From positions 1 to 64,000 of the forward strand of contig NW_027476343.1 in the NCBI RefSeq assembly GCF_051020955.1: a stretch of 64,000 bases of DNA, given 5' to 3'. This stretch comes from Megalopta genalis (taxonomy: Eukaryota; Arthropoda; Insecta; Hymenoptera; Halictidae). The translations under genes were made by a program, and so were the position numbers. Positions 13,786 through 23,204 of the stretch are shown here, in pieces (within the stretch, counting starts at the first letter, position 1; each line of letters begins with the position of its first letter). Under the pieces are notes generated by a model. That model ran no database searches and had not been told where the DNA came from. It worked only from the letters and a program-made list of their open reading frames with translations.

Positions 13786-14034
13786 ATGGTTCCTACATTA
13801 CAGAATTTGGTTTGGGGATACGTCATAAACTTATACCTGAACGATCAATTTCCGCTCGAGTGGAAAACAGCGACGGAACGTCTAATGCGAAAAGATTTGA
13901 CGAGTCACGTGAGTTTCATCTACACGAAACGATTTAGCCAAATTATAGTGAAATGGCCCGCGATCGATTCACCGTCCGCGATACTACATATCATCGAAAT
14001 GGGAGAGCATCGCGTGGGTGGTTGTATAGTGTAG
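13786..14034 (+). CDS. Unknown small ORF, 82 aa
   Basis: The ATG at 13786 follows the upstream TGA with one base between them (TGA-G-ATG). Such tight packing is common in this element. The protein begins MVPTLQNLVWGYVINLYL, a hydrophobic and aromatic N-terminus, and ends GEHRVGGCIV. I recognise no domain. It could be a separate gene. Alternatively it could be the remaining fragment of a longer protein whose other part was the upstream ORF, because both are short and lie back to back. A ~95-bp AT-rich gap separates it from the polymerase start. Confidence 0.4.
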   Translation: MVPTLQNLVWGYVINLYLNDQFPLEWKTATERLMRKDLTSHVSFIYTKRFSQIIVKWPAIDSPSAILHIIEMGEHRVGGCIV

Positions 14035-14130
14035 TTACGTTCGTGAGAACTGGAAACTTAACCGACGACGTGAAATCAAAATTGAAAAAACTTCTTTTTA
14101 ATAATTGATGTGAATTAATATTTTCACAAG

Positions 14131-17100
14131 ATGACGCAAGTTTGCAAGGACATGTTGAAATCGTTAACACATATGTCAAGGATGATTCGAACTGTGGACG
14201 AGTATCGCGAATGGACGAAATCATGTATTGAATGTTTACAATGGTGTAGGAAATATATGATCATTGTGAAGAAAAACGAAGCACCCATAGGTGTAAAATC
14301 GAGTTTGCTGTCGATCATGTGTCGTATGAAAACTTTGAAGGTCTCGTTAGATCATCGGTTTTCATCACGCGTTGGTAGCGGTTTGTATGGAAACGTTGGC
14401 GCGAGAGCATCGACTCTTCGTTGGGAGAACATTGAGTCGGCGTTTAAGAATCGTATATCGACCGGCGTTGTGATCAACGTCGAGCATGTCGATCCACGTC
14501 ATTTCTTGCAACACGCGAAGCGAATAGTTACGAATCGTATTACAGAACTTTTGAACGTTCATTTGTCGTTAAAAGTGAACGTAGTATGGGAGGCGGAATT
14601 TGTGCTGCGCGACGAGGTTTCGGTGAAAAGTTTTAGCACGCGAAACGTTGTCGAATCTACGTCGCTGGTATGCGAAAGATGTTGTGCCAACGCTTTTGAC
14701 ATCGATAGAAGAGTTTCAAGAACGAGACAGTGGATGGGCGTTATCGAAGATCCTGCATTTGATGGTGAATTCCAACAAATATCAACCGTTACAAGCAGGT
14801 TGTCAGGTATCCGTGCCTCGAACAGTGCAATTAAAGAAAGCAATCCTAAATGTGTACAGTGACGACGATAATGCATGTTTCTATTGGGCAGTGGTGACAA
14901 GCCTATATCCAGCTAAAAATAATTTGAATCGCACATCATCCTATCCGCATTACAGCGATGTGCTCCACACCGAGGGATTCCAATTGCCGATGTTGTTCAA
15001 GGACATACCAAAGTTCGAAAAAGCGAATGACGTTTCCGTGAACGTGTTCGAGTGGGGAGGGGATCAGGAAAGATGTCGGACGTTGCATTTGACCTCAAGG
15101 AAGCGGGAGAAACATGTAAATTTGCTGCTCATACACGACTCCGAAAACTTGCGCAATCATTATCTGTGTATTAGGAATTTATCTCGTCTGGTTTCATCTC
15201 AGATCAGCACGCAGCACAATAAGCATATTTGCGATCGGTAAGATCCACACATGTAAATTTTTTTCTTTCTTCTGGATGATGGTGGTGGTGGTGGTGGTGG
15301 TGGTGGTGGTGGTGGTGGGCGAGAAAAACTAAAATAAAAAATTATGTTTTTTTTGTCAGGTGTCTACAGTATTTCAAATCGCAGGAAAAATTGAGCATTC
15401 ACGAGATTGACTGCAGTCGAATGAACGAATGTGCTTTGAAACTTCCGACGGAAGACGATAAATGGCTGAAGTTCAAGAATTATGCGTACAAGGAACCGAC
15501 ACCGCTCGTTATCTACGCAGACTTGGAATGCCTGCTGAAGAAACAGGAAGATCAAGGTCATGGAGCTTACTGTAGATATCAACATCACCATGCCTTCAGC
15601 GTAGGCTACTACCTCCATTGCCGATACGACAGTTCGTTGAGCGAGTATCAGGCTTATCGTGATGAGAAAGGTTGTATCACATGGTTTGCATCGAAGTTGC
15701 ACGAGTTGAGCTGTAAATTGCAGCCGGTGTTTGATCGAACGGCTCCAATGGCTCCGTTGACCGCCGCGCAAATCTCAACTTTTCGTACCGCCACGTATTG
15801 TCACGTGTGCGAAGAACCACTCGGTAATGACGACGTGCGAGTGCATGATCATTGTCATTTCACAGGTGCGTATCGGGGTCCGGCGCAGGTAAAATAGACG
15901 CGTTACCGCTGACGAAAGAGAAGTACATTTCTTTCACGAAACACAGTAAGAGGAATAAAGATACGATCAAAAAATCGTGGAAGAAGTGCATAAAGTTTCG
16001 ATTCATCGATTCGTTCAAGTTCTTGAATTCGAGTCTGGACAAGTTGTCGTCGTACTTGGACAAGAGCGACTTGCATATCGTGAGGCGCCAATTCAATCGT
16101 CTTTCGAACGATGATTTTCATCTTCTAACCAGGAAAGGCGTTTTCCCATACAACTATGTATCGACCTATGACAAATTAAGCGACACTTGTTTACCACCGC
16201 GCGAAGCATTTTATAATCAGTTATGCGACAGCGAGATATCCGACGTCGACTATTGCCACGCGAACGAAGTTTGGTCACGTTTCGGTATACAAACGTTAGG
16301 ACAGTACAGCGACTTGTACTTGAAATTGGATGTGTTGTTGTTGGCCGGCGTGTTTGAAAATTTTCGCGAAAAGTCGCTCGAGAATTATAAACTCGATCCA
16401 GCGCACTATTATACGTTGCCCGGTTTCGCGTGGGACGCGATGCAAAATTGACGAAGATCGAGTTGGAATTGTTCACCGACGTTGACATGCTTTTGTTCGT
16501 GGAGCGGGGAATACGAGGTGGGTTGAGTCAATGTTCGCATCGTTACGCGCGCGCGAATAACAAGTATATGTCGACGTACGATTCGGCCGAACCGTCCAGC
16601 TATCTGATGTATTTCGATGTTAATAATTTGTATGGCTGGGCCATGTCGCAGCCATTGTCGCACAGGGGTTTCCAATGGGTTGACGATACGAGTAATTTCA
16701 ACATCGATTCCGTGCCGATCGGCAGTCCCGTCGGGTACATTTTAGAGGTCGACTTAGAGTATCCTCAGGAAATTCATGATGCTCACGCGGATCTTCCATT
16801 TTGCCCGATTCACGAGGTTGGGACTTTGCAAAAGAAACTGTTGACAACGCTTAGCGATAAGAATCGTTACGTTCTCCATTATCGATACCTCCAGCAATGT
16901 TTGAGGTATAATTTAAAATTAAAGAAAATTCATCGGATACTGAAGTTTGAACAATCATGTTGGTTACGCTGTTACATAGATTTAAATACGAGGTTGCGCG
17001 CCAACGCAAACAATGACTTCTCGAAGAATCTGTTCAAACTGATGAACAATGCAGTGTTTGAAGAAACGATGGAAAACGTTCGAAATCATGTAAACGTAAA

Positions 17101-17890
17101 GTTGCTCTCGCGATGGAGCGGTCGATACGGTGCTGAGCGTTTAATAGCTCGACCAAATTTCCATAGCTGTACTGTATTCTCCGAGGATTTTGTCGCAGTT
17201 CAAATGAACCAGCTTTCTATTAAATTTTATAAACCTATTTACATAGGCATGTCAGTGTTGGACATATCAAAATTACATTTGTATGATTTTCATTATGGCT
17301 ACATGCTTCCAAATTTTCAAGAAAGATGCAGGATTTTGTACACGGACACGGACAGTTTAATTTATCAGATTATTTGCGACGACGCGTACGAGATGATAAA
17401 ACGTGACATTCACCGATACGATACTTCCAATTATGACAGAAATAACGTGTACGGCGTTCCGATAGCGAATAATAAAGTATTAGGATTAATGAAGGACGAG
17501 AACGGAGGTAAAATCATGACAGAGTTTGTGAGTCTTCGCTCGAAAATGTATGCTATTCGGGTACAAGACAAAGACGATGTAAAAAAGATTAAAGGAATTA
17601 AGACTAACGTGACGATTAAAAATATAACTTTCGACGACTATTTAGCATGCCTTCACGATCATTTAGAAAAATCAGTTTGCGTTAAATTGATAATGTCTAT
17701 ACAACATCAAGTGTATTCAGTATCACAGAGTAAATTAGCATTGAGTCCATACGATGATAAACAATACATTTTAAACAATTCGATCGAAACCCTTCCTTGG
17801 GGACATTATAAAATCGCGAAAGGGGGAGAGCGGGAGGCAGGAGGGAGAGGGAGTGGGGGGGAGTTAGAAAAAATAAAAGCGGTTATATAA
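14131..17890 (+). pseudogene. pPolB: Protein-primed family B DNA polymerase (pPolB), broken
   Basis: This is the replicative polymerase expected of Polintons, which copies the element by protein priming. It reads from the ATG at 14131 through several frames. Exonuclease motif I (VIYADLEC, near 15508) is present. So are polymerase motif A (YFDVNNLYGWAM, near 16610) and motif C (YTDTDSL, near 17339). Breaks: a single-base frameshift near 14645; a real-looking intron at 15238-15359; a deletion of roughly 40-45 codons near 15890 that also shifts the frame and removes the region where exonuclease motif II should lie; and another frameshift near 16440. In motif B the family's NNAVFG reads NNAVFE, losing the glycine. 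The longest intact piece is the palm-thumb part (about 16446-17890). The C-terminal tail is low complexity, Gly/Glu-rich. Judged non-functional. Confidence 0.93.
15238..15359 (+). other. Phase-2 intron within pPolB, with (GGT)n tract
   Basis: The donor GTAAGA follows GATCG, and the acceptor is TTTTTTTTGTCAG. Removing the 122 bp keeps the polymerase frame, and the residues on both sides match what the family shows there. The intron contains about twelve GGT triplets (15281-15317). Without splicing the frame stops at the TAA inside the donor. Confidence 0.8.
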
Positions 17891-18019
17891 TTTCATCGAT
17901 GTTTCGAATCCCGTGTTGCGCGCGCGTGTTCACTTTTATTTGTAAGCGGAAAAGGGGCGTATACGCTCCTTGTATTGTTATCTTGCGTGTAAGAAGGGGG
18001 AAAAATGGTAGGGGAATTG

Positions 18020-18028
18020 TATATATAA
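18020..18028 (+). promoter_or_regulatory. TATA box TATATATAA
   Basis: A strong TATATATAA lies 87 bp before the ATG of the spliced gene at 18115, in the otherwise gene-free stretch 17891-18114. A TTCAGT initiator-like motif follows at about 18093. Placement suggests the promoter of the next gene. Confidence 0.5.
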
Positions 18029-18114
18029 GCTTTTGACATTGCGTACAGCGAGTAGTGCGTTTTACAGATTACTTTCTTATAGCGCAGTTGTTCTTCAGTA
18101 TTATAATATTCACA

Positions 18115-18893
18115 ATGTCAAATCAAACCAATAATTTTTTACATAAAAATGGATCTCACAACGATTATAAAAATTATGGGTAAGTAAAAGAAAGTTTGAA
18201 GGGAATAAAATGTTCCTTTTATGAAAGAAGAAAAAAAATATTGTATGTTATTTCTTTTATAGATACTCCATTTCGATGAAACGGTCGTTTCAACAGTCGC
18301 AACCCCAGTCGCAGCAGAAGCAGTTGCAGATACCGCGCAACGCACGAATCTTGGGTAGAAGATACTCCATAGCCGGCAATTATTTCAAGTTCCTTGAAAT
18401 TTGTGTACGCGTGGATGAAAATTTGCGCGTCGAGTTTGTCTTGGGGGACAATCGTGGAACAGAGATTTCTTTTTCAATGGCTACGTGGAAACTGCTGGTG
18501 AAAACTAGAGATTATATTCACAATTACTTCGACGCGGACAAGAAGGAAAAACAAATTGATGAGACTTTATCGTTACAAATTGTAAATTTTAATGGAATGA
18601 GTCTAATCAAGTTGTTCGATTCTCAAGCATCGATTTATGTTACGAAAGAGACGATGGATAATTTGTACAAATTAGAGTTATGTATGGATCATATATATTC
18701 ATGGTTATCAGAAAATATTCCAGAAATTCAGGATAGATTCGCGAAGCTCGTTGACATTGTAAAAAACTCCAATAAGGAGCAGAATTATGCGACCGTAATT
18801 TTTACAAACGAATTGTTCGAACGAAATTGTCTGATCGATTGCGAATTGTTAGCTTTATGTTTAGATCTAATCGTATCGAAAGCGAATCGTTGA
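18115..18893 (+). CDS. Spliced small protein, possible PC4-like DNA-binding fold, 231 aa
   Basis: Two exons are proposed. Exon 1 (18115-18179) starts MSNQTNNFLHKNGSHNDYK. A perfect GTAAGT donor at 18180 and a TTTTATAG acceptor ending at 18262 enclose an 83-bp intron, and the frame continues through exon 2 (18263-18893). Without splicing exon 1 meets a stop at once. The N-terminus is Gln/Ser-rich (about residues 28-44, QQSQPQSQQKQ). Then comes a compact domain with the pattern F-x-x-I-x-V-R-V-D-E-N followed by GTEISFSMATWKLLV. This pattern is reminiscent of the transcriptional coactivator PC4/ssDNA-binding family, where a basic beta-sheet precedes a helix. The match is weak and is my inference. 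A TATA box precedes the gene and AATAAA follows it at 18976. Confidence 0.65.
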
Positions 18894-18959
18894 AATTGTG
18901 TGCGTGTGGGGGGGAATTAATTAGTATTAATGTAAAAAGCATTTATGTATTTTTTCATG

Positions 18960-18981
18960 TTTATTAAAGAAACAAAATAAA
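18960..18981. terminator. Overlapping convergent polyadenylation signals
   Basis: TTTATT at 18960-18965 is AATAAA on the minus strand, downstream of the leftward integrase. AATAAA at 18976-18981 serves the rightward spliced gene. The two transcription units therefore end tail to tail within a few tens of bases. Confidence 0.65.
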
Positions 18982-18996
18982 CATTACATTATATAA

Positions 18997-19923
18997 TTAA
19001 AGTACAGATGATTTCTTTATCCAAGAGTTATGTGACGAATCCAGCCCCAACCATTTCACATATATTTCATTTCCTTTTCGACGCAATACTTTTTCTACTA
19101 AATACACTTCGGCATATTTGGTAGCGCGTATCTCGTATTCGTAAAATCCTCCAGCGATAGGTTTGTTCTGCAAATCAACCAAAAGATACGTGACGGGGTT
19201 CGTTCGTTTCACCGTCGCGATCTTAAATACTTCCGTTGACCAGTTCGGTGTGTATCCTTTGTCGAATACGGTTTTGAACTTGCTGATGCGCACATAGTCG
19301 CCAACTTTGAATTTCGCAGGACCGGCGATCTTGACGTTGCTGTACACGGTAGATAAAAGATACTTCTCATTTTTATGATTCACGTTTGCAGGTCGCATAC
19401 GAATGGTGTGATGTTTTTGATTATTGTAGTCCTTAATCAACGTGGGTAGCTCGTCGATCCAACGATATTTTCCGCTCAACGAGAAAAATTACCACATGTT
19501 GTTCTTCAATGTACGATTGAATCGTTCGACTATGGACGCTTTCATAGTGCTGAATGTGGAATAGTGGTTGATGTTACGTTTCTTCAGATATTCTTGAAAA
19601 TCTTTATTGTAGAATTCTTTCCCCATATCGGTTTGCAAATTGTTCGGTATTCGGCCATCTTTTTTCAACACCGACGCGAAAGCTTTGCACACATCGTCAG
19701 CATTTTTGCTTTTCAAAGGAACGGCCCAGGTATACTTGCTGAATGTATCGATTATTGTAAGAATATATCGATGTCTTCGATTCTCTCTTGCGTACGGTTG
19801 AACTTCAACGATATCAGCTTGCCAGAGATCGTCGAGTCCTCGCGTAACCACTCGCCTCCGCCGGAAGTAACGTCTCGCCGGAGCATGCAGTTCATTCACC
19901 AAGTTCACTTTATCGCCGCTCAT
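18997..19923 (-). pseudogene. INT: Retrovirus-like integrase with chromodomain, internal stop
   Basis: The product inserts element ends into chromosomal DNA. The ATG at 19923 opens a core with the catalytic triad visible: Asp in LWQADIVEVQ, Asp in LQTDMGKEF and Glu in KASIVERFNRTLKN (33 residues between the last two by my count). After NNMW an in-frame TAA at 19489-19491 interrupts the gene. The same frame then continues with the C-terminal domain (KFKVGDYVRISK) and a chromodomain-like end (AEVYLVEKVLRRKGNEIYVK, then WLG). Both halves are well preserved, so the stop looks recent; lysine or glutamine is usual at that position in the family. The N-terminal zinc-binding part common in longer relatives is short or absent. 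An AATAAA lies just downstream. Confidence 0.92.
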
Positions 19924-19939
19924 GATTTCGCCTTGTCAG

Positions 19940-20122
19940 TCTGCGGTCGCTCGAAATTAAGATACGCTAATTTAATTATCCTTGCGTTGACCGCTGCCGC
20001 GCCCTCTTTTGCGTTATCGATGAATCTGCGGTCGCTTGAAATTAAGATACGCTAATTTAATTATCCTTGCGTTCTCGGAGTCTTTTCGATCGCTGTCGCG
20101 TCCTCTTTTGCGTTATCGATGG
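19940..20122. repeat. Local direct duplication between integrase and fibre-like gene
   Basis: A 49-bp string beginning TCTGCGGTCGCT occurs at 19940-19988 and, with one mismatch, at 20025-20073. A second part (CTCTTTTGCGTTATCGATG) also occurs twice, near 20004 and 20103. The duplication covers the 3' end of the fibre-like gene and the integrase leader. It appears to have duplicated the gene tail with a small indel between copies. Confidence 0.85.
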
Positions 20123-21339
20123 ACTTTTCAGCTATTGACGCTTTTTGCGTTATCGGAATCTCTTCTGTGGTTGCTGCTACCGCTACAGTCAACAAGTCTC
20201 TGAAACAAAGTCTCATACGAGAATCCAATTCCTCGAAAGCGACGCGCACACTGTATTGCTGCTGTTCTTCGATACGTCGCATTTGTCCGTATATTTCGGT
20301 AAATTTCTCTAATAAAGATTTATGTAACTGTTCGAATTTCACGACTATGTTCCCCTCTCCAGTCAGCTCGAGTAATCTCTTGTACATAGCAGTATTAAGC
20401 CTTTCGAACCTCTCATCCAATTCCTTGCCAGTTTCAAAACCGCCTACTGTAAATTTATTTTGCAGTTCGTCTACGAGTAATTCAAGTTGCGCCAACTTTC
20501 CCTGATTCGCTTTGCCAGTGCTCGTAATTTCCTCCAAGATGTGGATTTTATTTAATATGTGATTTTCAAGGTTATCAATCTTTTTCGGCCAGTTGCTGTT
20601 AACTTTGTGTTCCACACTTGCAAGTTTGTGCTCGACGTTGTCAGCAAATTTCACAACGGCATTCAATTTTTCTCGATCCACGATACCCTCAGCTTTCATT
20701 GTTTCGAACAACTTATCCTCGAGCTCGACGAATCTTTGACATAGCTTTTCATTGATACTTTTATTATTCTGCTCGATGCACGTCTCAACATGTTTCTTCA
20801 GATTCTCATGATTGGATTCGTCGTTTGTCACGAATTTTTGGAGAGTTTCTACCGCGCGTTTCATCGAGTGAACATCGTCAATAGTTTCATACAGGTCGTA
20901 CGTAAATGTTTTTTTTCAACGAATCGATCGCGTCGTCAACGTAACTTTTTGTTGTCGAGTCGCTGGCGAAAACCGGAGTTGCCAAATATCGAATAATTCG
21001 AGATTTTGCATCGAAAAATTCGTTGTCACTGTTCAAAATTACCGCCCTCTCGTTGATAACGTTGTCCACATACTTCTTCGCGTTAATAGGAACTTTTATA
21101 CTTTCTATAGGTAGACCCAATGCATCGAACTCGTCATTCTCGTCCGATACGTGTAGAACGTATTTTCTTATAGTATTTATCAGATCGAACATAAATCTAT
21201 TGAAACTCTTCGTGTTGATTGAATTGTCCTTGTGATGTTCATGTTTCGTGTCTATATTCGCAACGATGTCTTGAATAGTCTGCTTTAGCGAATCACGAGA
21301 CGATGATTTCTTGCTGCTGCTGCTGCTGCTGTTACGCAT
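20061..21339 (-). pseudogene. Fibre-like coiled-coil protein, frameshifted
   Basis: Reading leftward from the ATG at 21339, a Ser-rich N-terminus (residues 2-17) is followed by two modules of the form DA-x-x-x-x-I-x-x-x-x-x-P...K-x-YVD (about residues 71-92 and 110-135). Bacteriophage tail fibres carry similar motifs. After DSLKK the frame ends at 20887. A run of eight T at 20909-20916 (A on the coding strand) lies exactly where a one-base shift joins it to the downstream open frame. That frame holds long heptad-like coiled-coil sequence (LQKFVTNDESNHENLKK onwards) and ends at 20061. I infer one original gene of about 420 codons, now broken by homopolymer slippage. Sequencing error or programmed slippage are alternatives. 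It lies just downstream of a second fibre-like gene and may be its paralogue. Confidence 0.7.
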
Positions 21340-21429
21340 CGTTGCTGCTGCTGCTCCAATTTCTTTCGACAATCGATGTTTTACCACCGTAATCACCAGC
21401 AAAAATGATGCAATCGTTGCAAAAGCATG

Positions 21430-22920
21430 TTATTTATAGAACTTGAGGCATTCCTCGGCAACTAATTTCTTCATTTTACCACGAAAACTTTCCTCAAACA
21501 TTTGTAGTTGGTTACCGATTGAGCTGTCCGTTTCATCTTTCATATTCTGTTTTAACGCTTCAACCTTTTGCTCCAATACCGAAAATACGTTATCAATTTT
21601 CACATTAATTTTATCGTTATCTGAATCAATTGATTTAATTTTCTGATCACTGTCGTATTGAAAATTATATGTTTTAGCCAGCACTTTATTCCTCCATTTT
21701 TCATTAGTCTGCTTCATATCTTTCGTTAGTTTCTCGTTAGCCGTTATTTTATCCATGAGTTCGGATTTCCATTTCGCACTAGTCTCTTTGGCATCCTTCG
21801 CCAACTTTTCGTTAGCCGTTATTTTACCCACGAGTTCGGATTTCCACTTCGCACTAGTTTGTTTAGCATCCTTCGCCAACTTTTCGTTAGCCGTTATTTT
21901 ACTCACGAGTTCGGATTTCCACTTCGCACTAGCCTGTTTAGCATCCTTCGCCAACTTTTCGTTAGCCGTTATTTTACCCACGAGTTCGGACTTGCATTTT
22001 AGGCTAGTCTGTTTGGCATCCTTCGCCAACTTTTCATTAGCCGTTATTTTACCCACGAGTTCGGACTTGCATTTTAGGCTAGTCTGTTTGGCATCCTTCG
22101 CCAACTTTTCATTAGCCGTTATTTTACCCACGAGTTCGGACTTGCATTTTAGGCTAGTCTGTTTGGCATCCTTCGCCAACTTTTCGTTAGCCGTTATTTT
22201 ACCCACGAGTTCGGATTTCCACTTCGCACTAGTCTCTTTGACATCCTTCGCCAACTTTTCGTTAGCCGTTATTTTATCCATGAGTTCAGACTTGTATTTT
22301 ACACCGGCCTGTTCGACACCCTTCGTCATTTTTTTATTAGCCGTTATTTTATCCATGAGTTCGGACTTGTATTTTACACCGGCCCGTTCGACACCCTTCG
22401 TCATTTTTTCATTAGCTGTTATTTTATCCATGAGTTCGGACTTGTATTTTACACCGGCCTGTTCGACACCCTTCGTCATTTTTTCGTTAGCCGTTATTTT
22501 TCTACGAAGCTCGTCGTCACCTTTTTTCGATACATCGTCATCGTACGATCTAGTGGCCGCGTCATCGTTTTGAAGCGGTTCCGCCAAATGTTTGATCCTC
22601 TTGTTTCGAGCCGTGTACGATTCTGTTGAGAAGCACATCGCATTATTCTGCATGTACTCGTGAAGCGATGACGTTACAGTATCATCACCTATCTTCGAAA
22701 CGCAATCGACGTACAGTTTGGTGGCCGCGTCATCGTTCGTCGTAGGATTTGCGACACGAGCGATCTTAGCGCCTCGTGCATCGTACAAATTGCCGATCGT
22801 GCATATGGCATTATCGTGTACATAATTTTTACATATCGAATAAAAAGTTGAACTATCTGCCAATATTTTCGACTCAGGCGTACTACGTTTATACAACGTA
22901 CCAAATTTATTAATAGACAT
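21430..22920 (-). CDS. Fibre-like protein with eleven 25-aa coiled-coil repeats, 496 aa
   Basis: I chose the ATG at 22920 (MSINKFGTLYKRS); the upstream extension uses only non-ATG codons and is Glu/Arg low complexity. Residues 47-72 and 103-129 are two copies of a module of the form DARGxxIxxVAxPxxxDDAATKxYVD, which resembles repeats in phage tail fibre and collar proteins. Residues 141-415 are eleven near-perfect 25-residue repeats of the type KITANEKLAKDAKQTSxK. They are charged and heptad-like, consistent with a long coiled-coil shaft. The C-terminal ~80 residues are a non-repeated coiled coil. Organisation (tail, modules, shaft) suggests a trimeric virion spike that would bind host cells. 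That is inference; no receptor domain is recognisable. The gene is intact. Confidence 0.75.
   Translation of the reverse strand: MSINKFGTLYKRSTPESKILADSSTFYSICKNYVHDNAICTIGNLYDARGAKIARVANPTTNDDAATKLYVDCVSKIGDDTVTSSLHEYMQNNAMCFSTESYTARNKRIKHLAEPLQNDDAATRSYDDDVSKKGDDELRRKITANEKMTKGVEQAGVKYKSELMDKITANEKMTKGVERAGVKYKSELMDKITANKKMTKGVEQAGVKYKSELMDKITANEKLAKDVKETSAKWKSELVGKITANEKLAKDAKQTSLKCKSELVGKITANEKLAKDAKQTSLKCKSELVGKITANEKLAKDAKQTSLKCKSELVGKITANEKLAKDAKQASAKWKSELVSKITANEKLAKDAKQTSAKWKSELVGKITANEKLAKDAKETSAKWKSELMDKITANEKLTKDMKQTNEKWRNKVLAKTYNFQYDSDQKIKSIDSDNDKINVKIDNVFSVLEQKVEALKQNMKDETDSSIGNQLQMFEESFRGKMKKLVAEECLKFYK
21676..22500 (-). repeat. Eleven tandem 75-bp coding repeats
   Basis: The 75-bp unit encodes 25 residues. 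Three units use KMTKGVEQAGVKYKSELMD, then three identical units use TSLKCKSELVG, and the rest use TSAKWKSELVG or near relatives. Blocks of identical neighbours indicate recent unequal exchange. The plus-strand ORF across this stretch is a shadow of the repeat. Confidence 0.92.
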
Positions 22921-22937
22921 TTTTTTCGTTTCTCGGT

Positions 22938-23168
22938 TCAATTGTTTTCTTCTCCTTTCTTCTTCTTCTTCTTTAACACCAACAACTCGAGTAGATCTTG
23001 CTGTTGCTCGATCTGTTGTATTTGTCGACAAATATCTTCGAGTCTGAACTCAATATTTTTAAATCTGTCCTCCCAATTTTCATCTACGGATAACGTTTGA
23101 TTGGTTTCACACCAATTCCAACGGATACTCATTTTATCGAACCATTTGATAAATTTACCAACAGACAT
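22938..23168 (-). CDS. Small coiled-coil protein, 76 aa
   Basis: The ATG at 23168 gives MSVGKFIKWFDKMSIRWNW. This resembles the N-terminus of the next gene (MSINKFGTLYKRS), with both starting MS-x-x-KF. The centre is an amphipathic, Gln-rich helix (LEDICRQIQQIEQQQDLLELL) and the C-terminus is a lysine run (KKKKKKGEENN). It ends 17 bp before the fibre-like gene. The shared N-terminal peptide could be a common virion anchor, by analogy with the adenovirus fibre tail; this is speculative. Function unknown. Confidence 0.6.
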   Translation of the reverse strand: MSVGKFIKWFDKMSIRWNWCETNQTLSVDENWEDRFKNIEFRLEDICRQIQQIEQQQDLLELLVLKKKKKKGEENN

Positions 23169-23204
23169 TTCATTCGTCACTAACGTAATAAATATTCGAG
23201 CAAT

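Noticed and set aside
15885..15900. CAG-GTAAAA at the polymerase break read as a splice donor
   Set aside because: Homologous polymerase sequence resumes immediately after the break with codons missing from the family. The break is a deletion and frameshift, and no acceptor would restore the lost region.
21755..22573. Plus-strand ORF of 272 codons rich in Ser/Phe/Leu
   Set aside because: It is the complement of the 75-bp coding repeats of the minus-strand fibre-like gene, and only the minus strand fits with neighbours, start and flanking domains.
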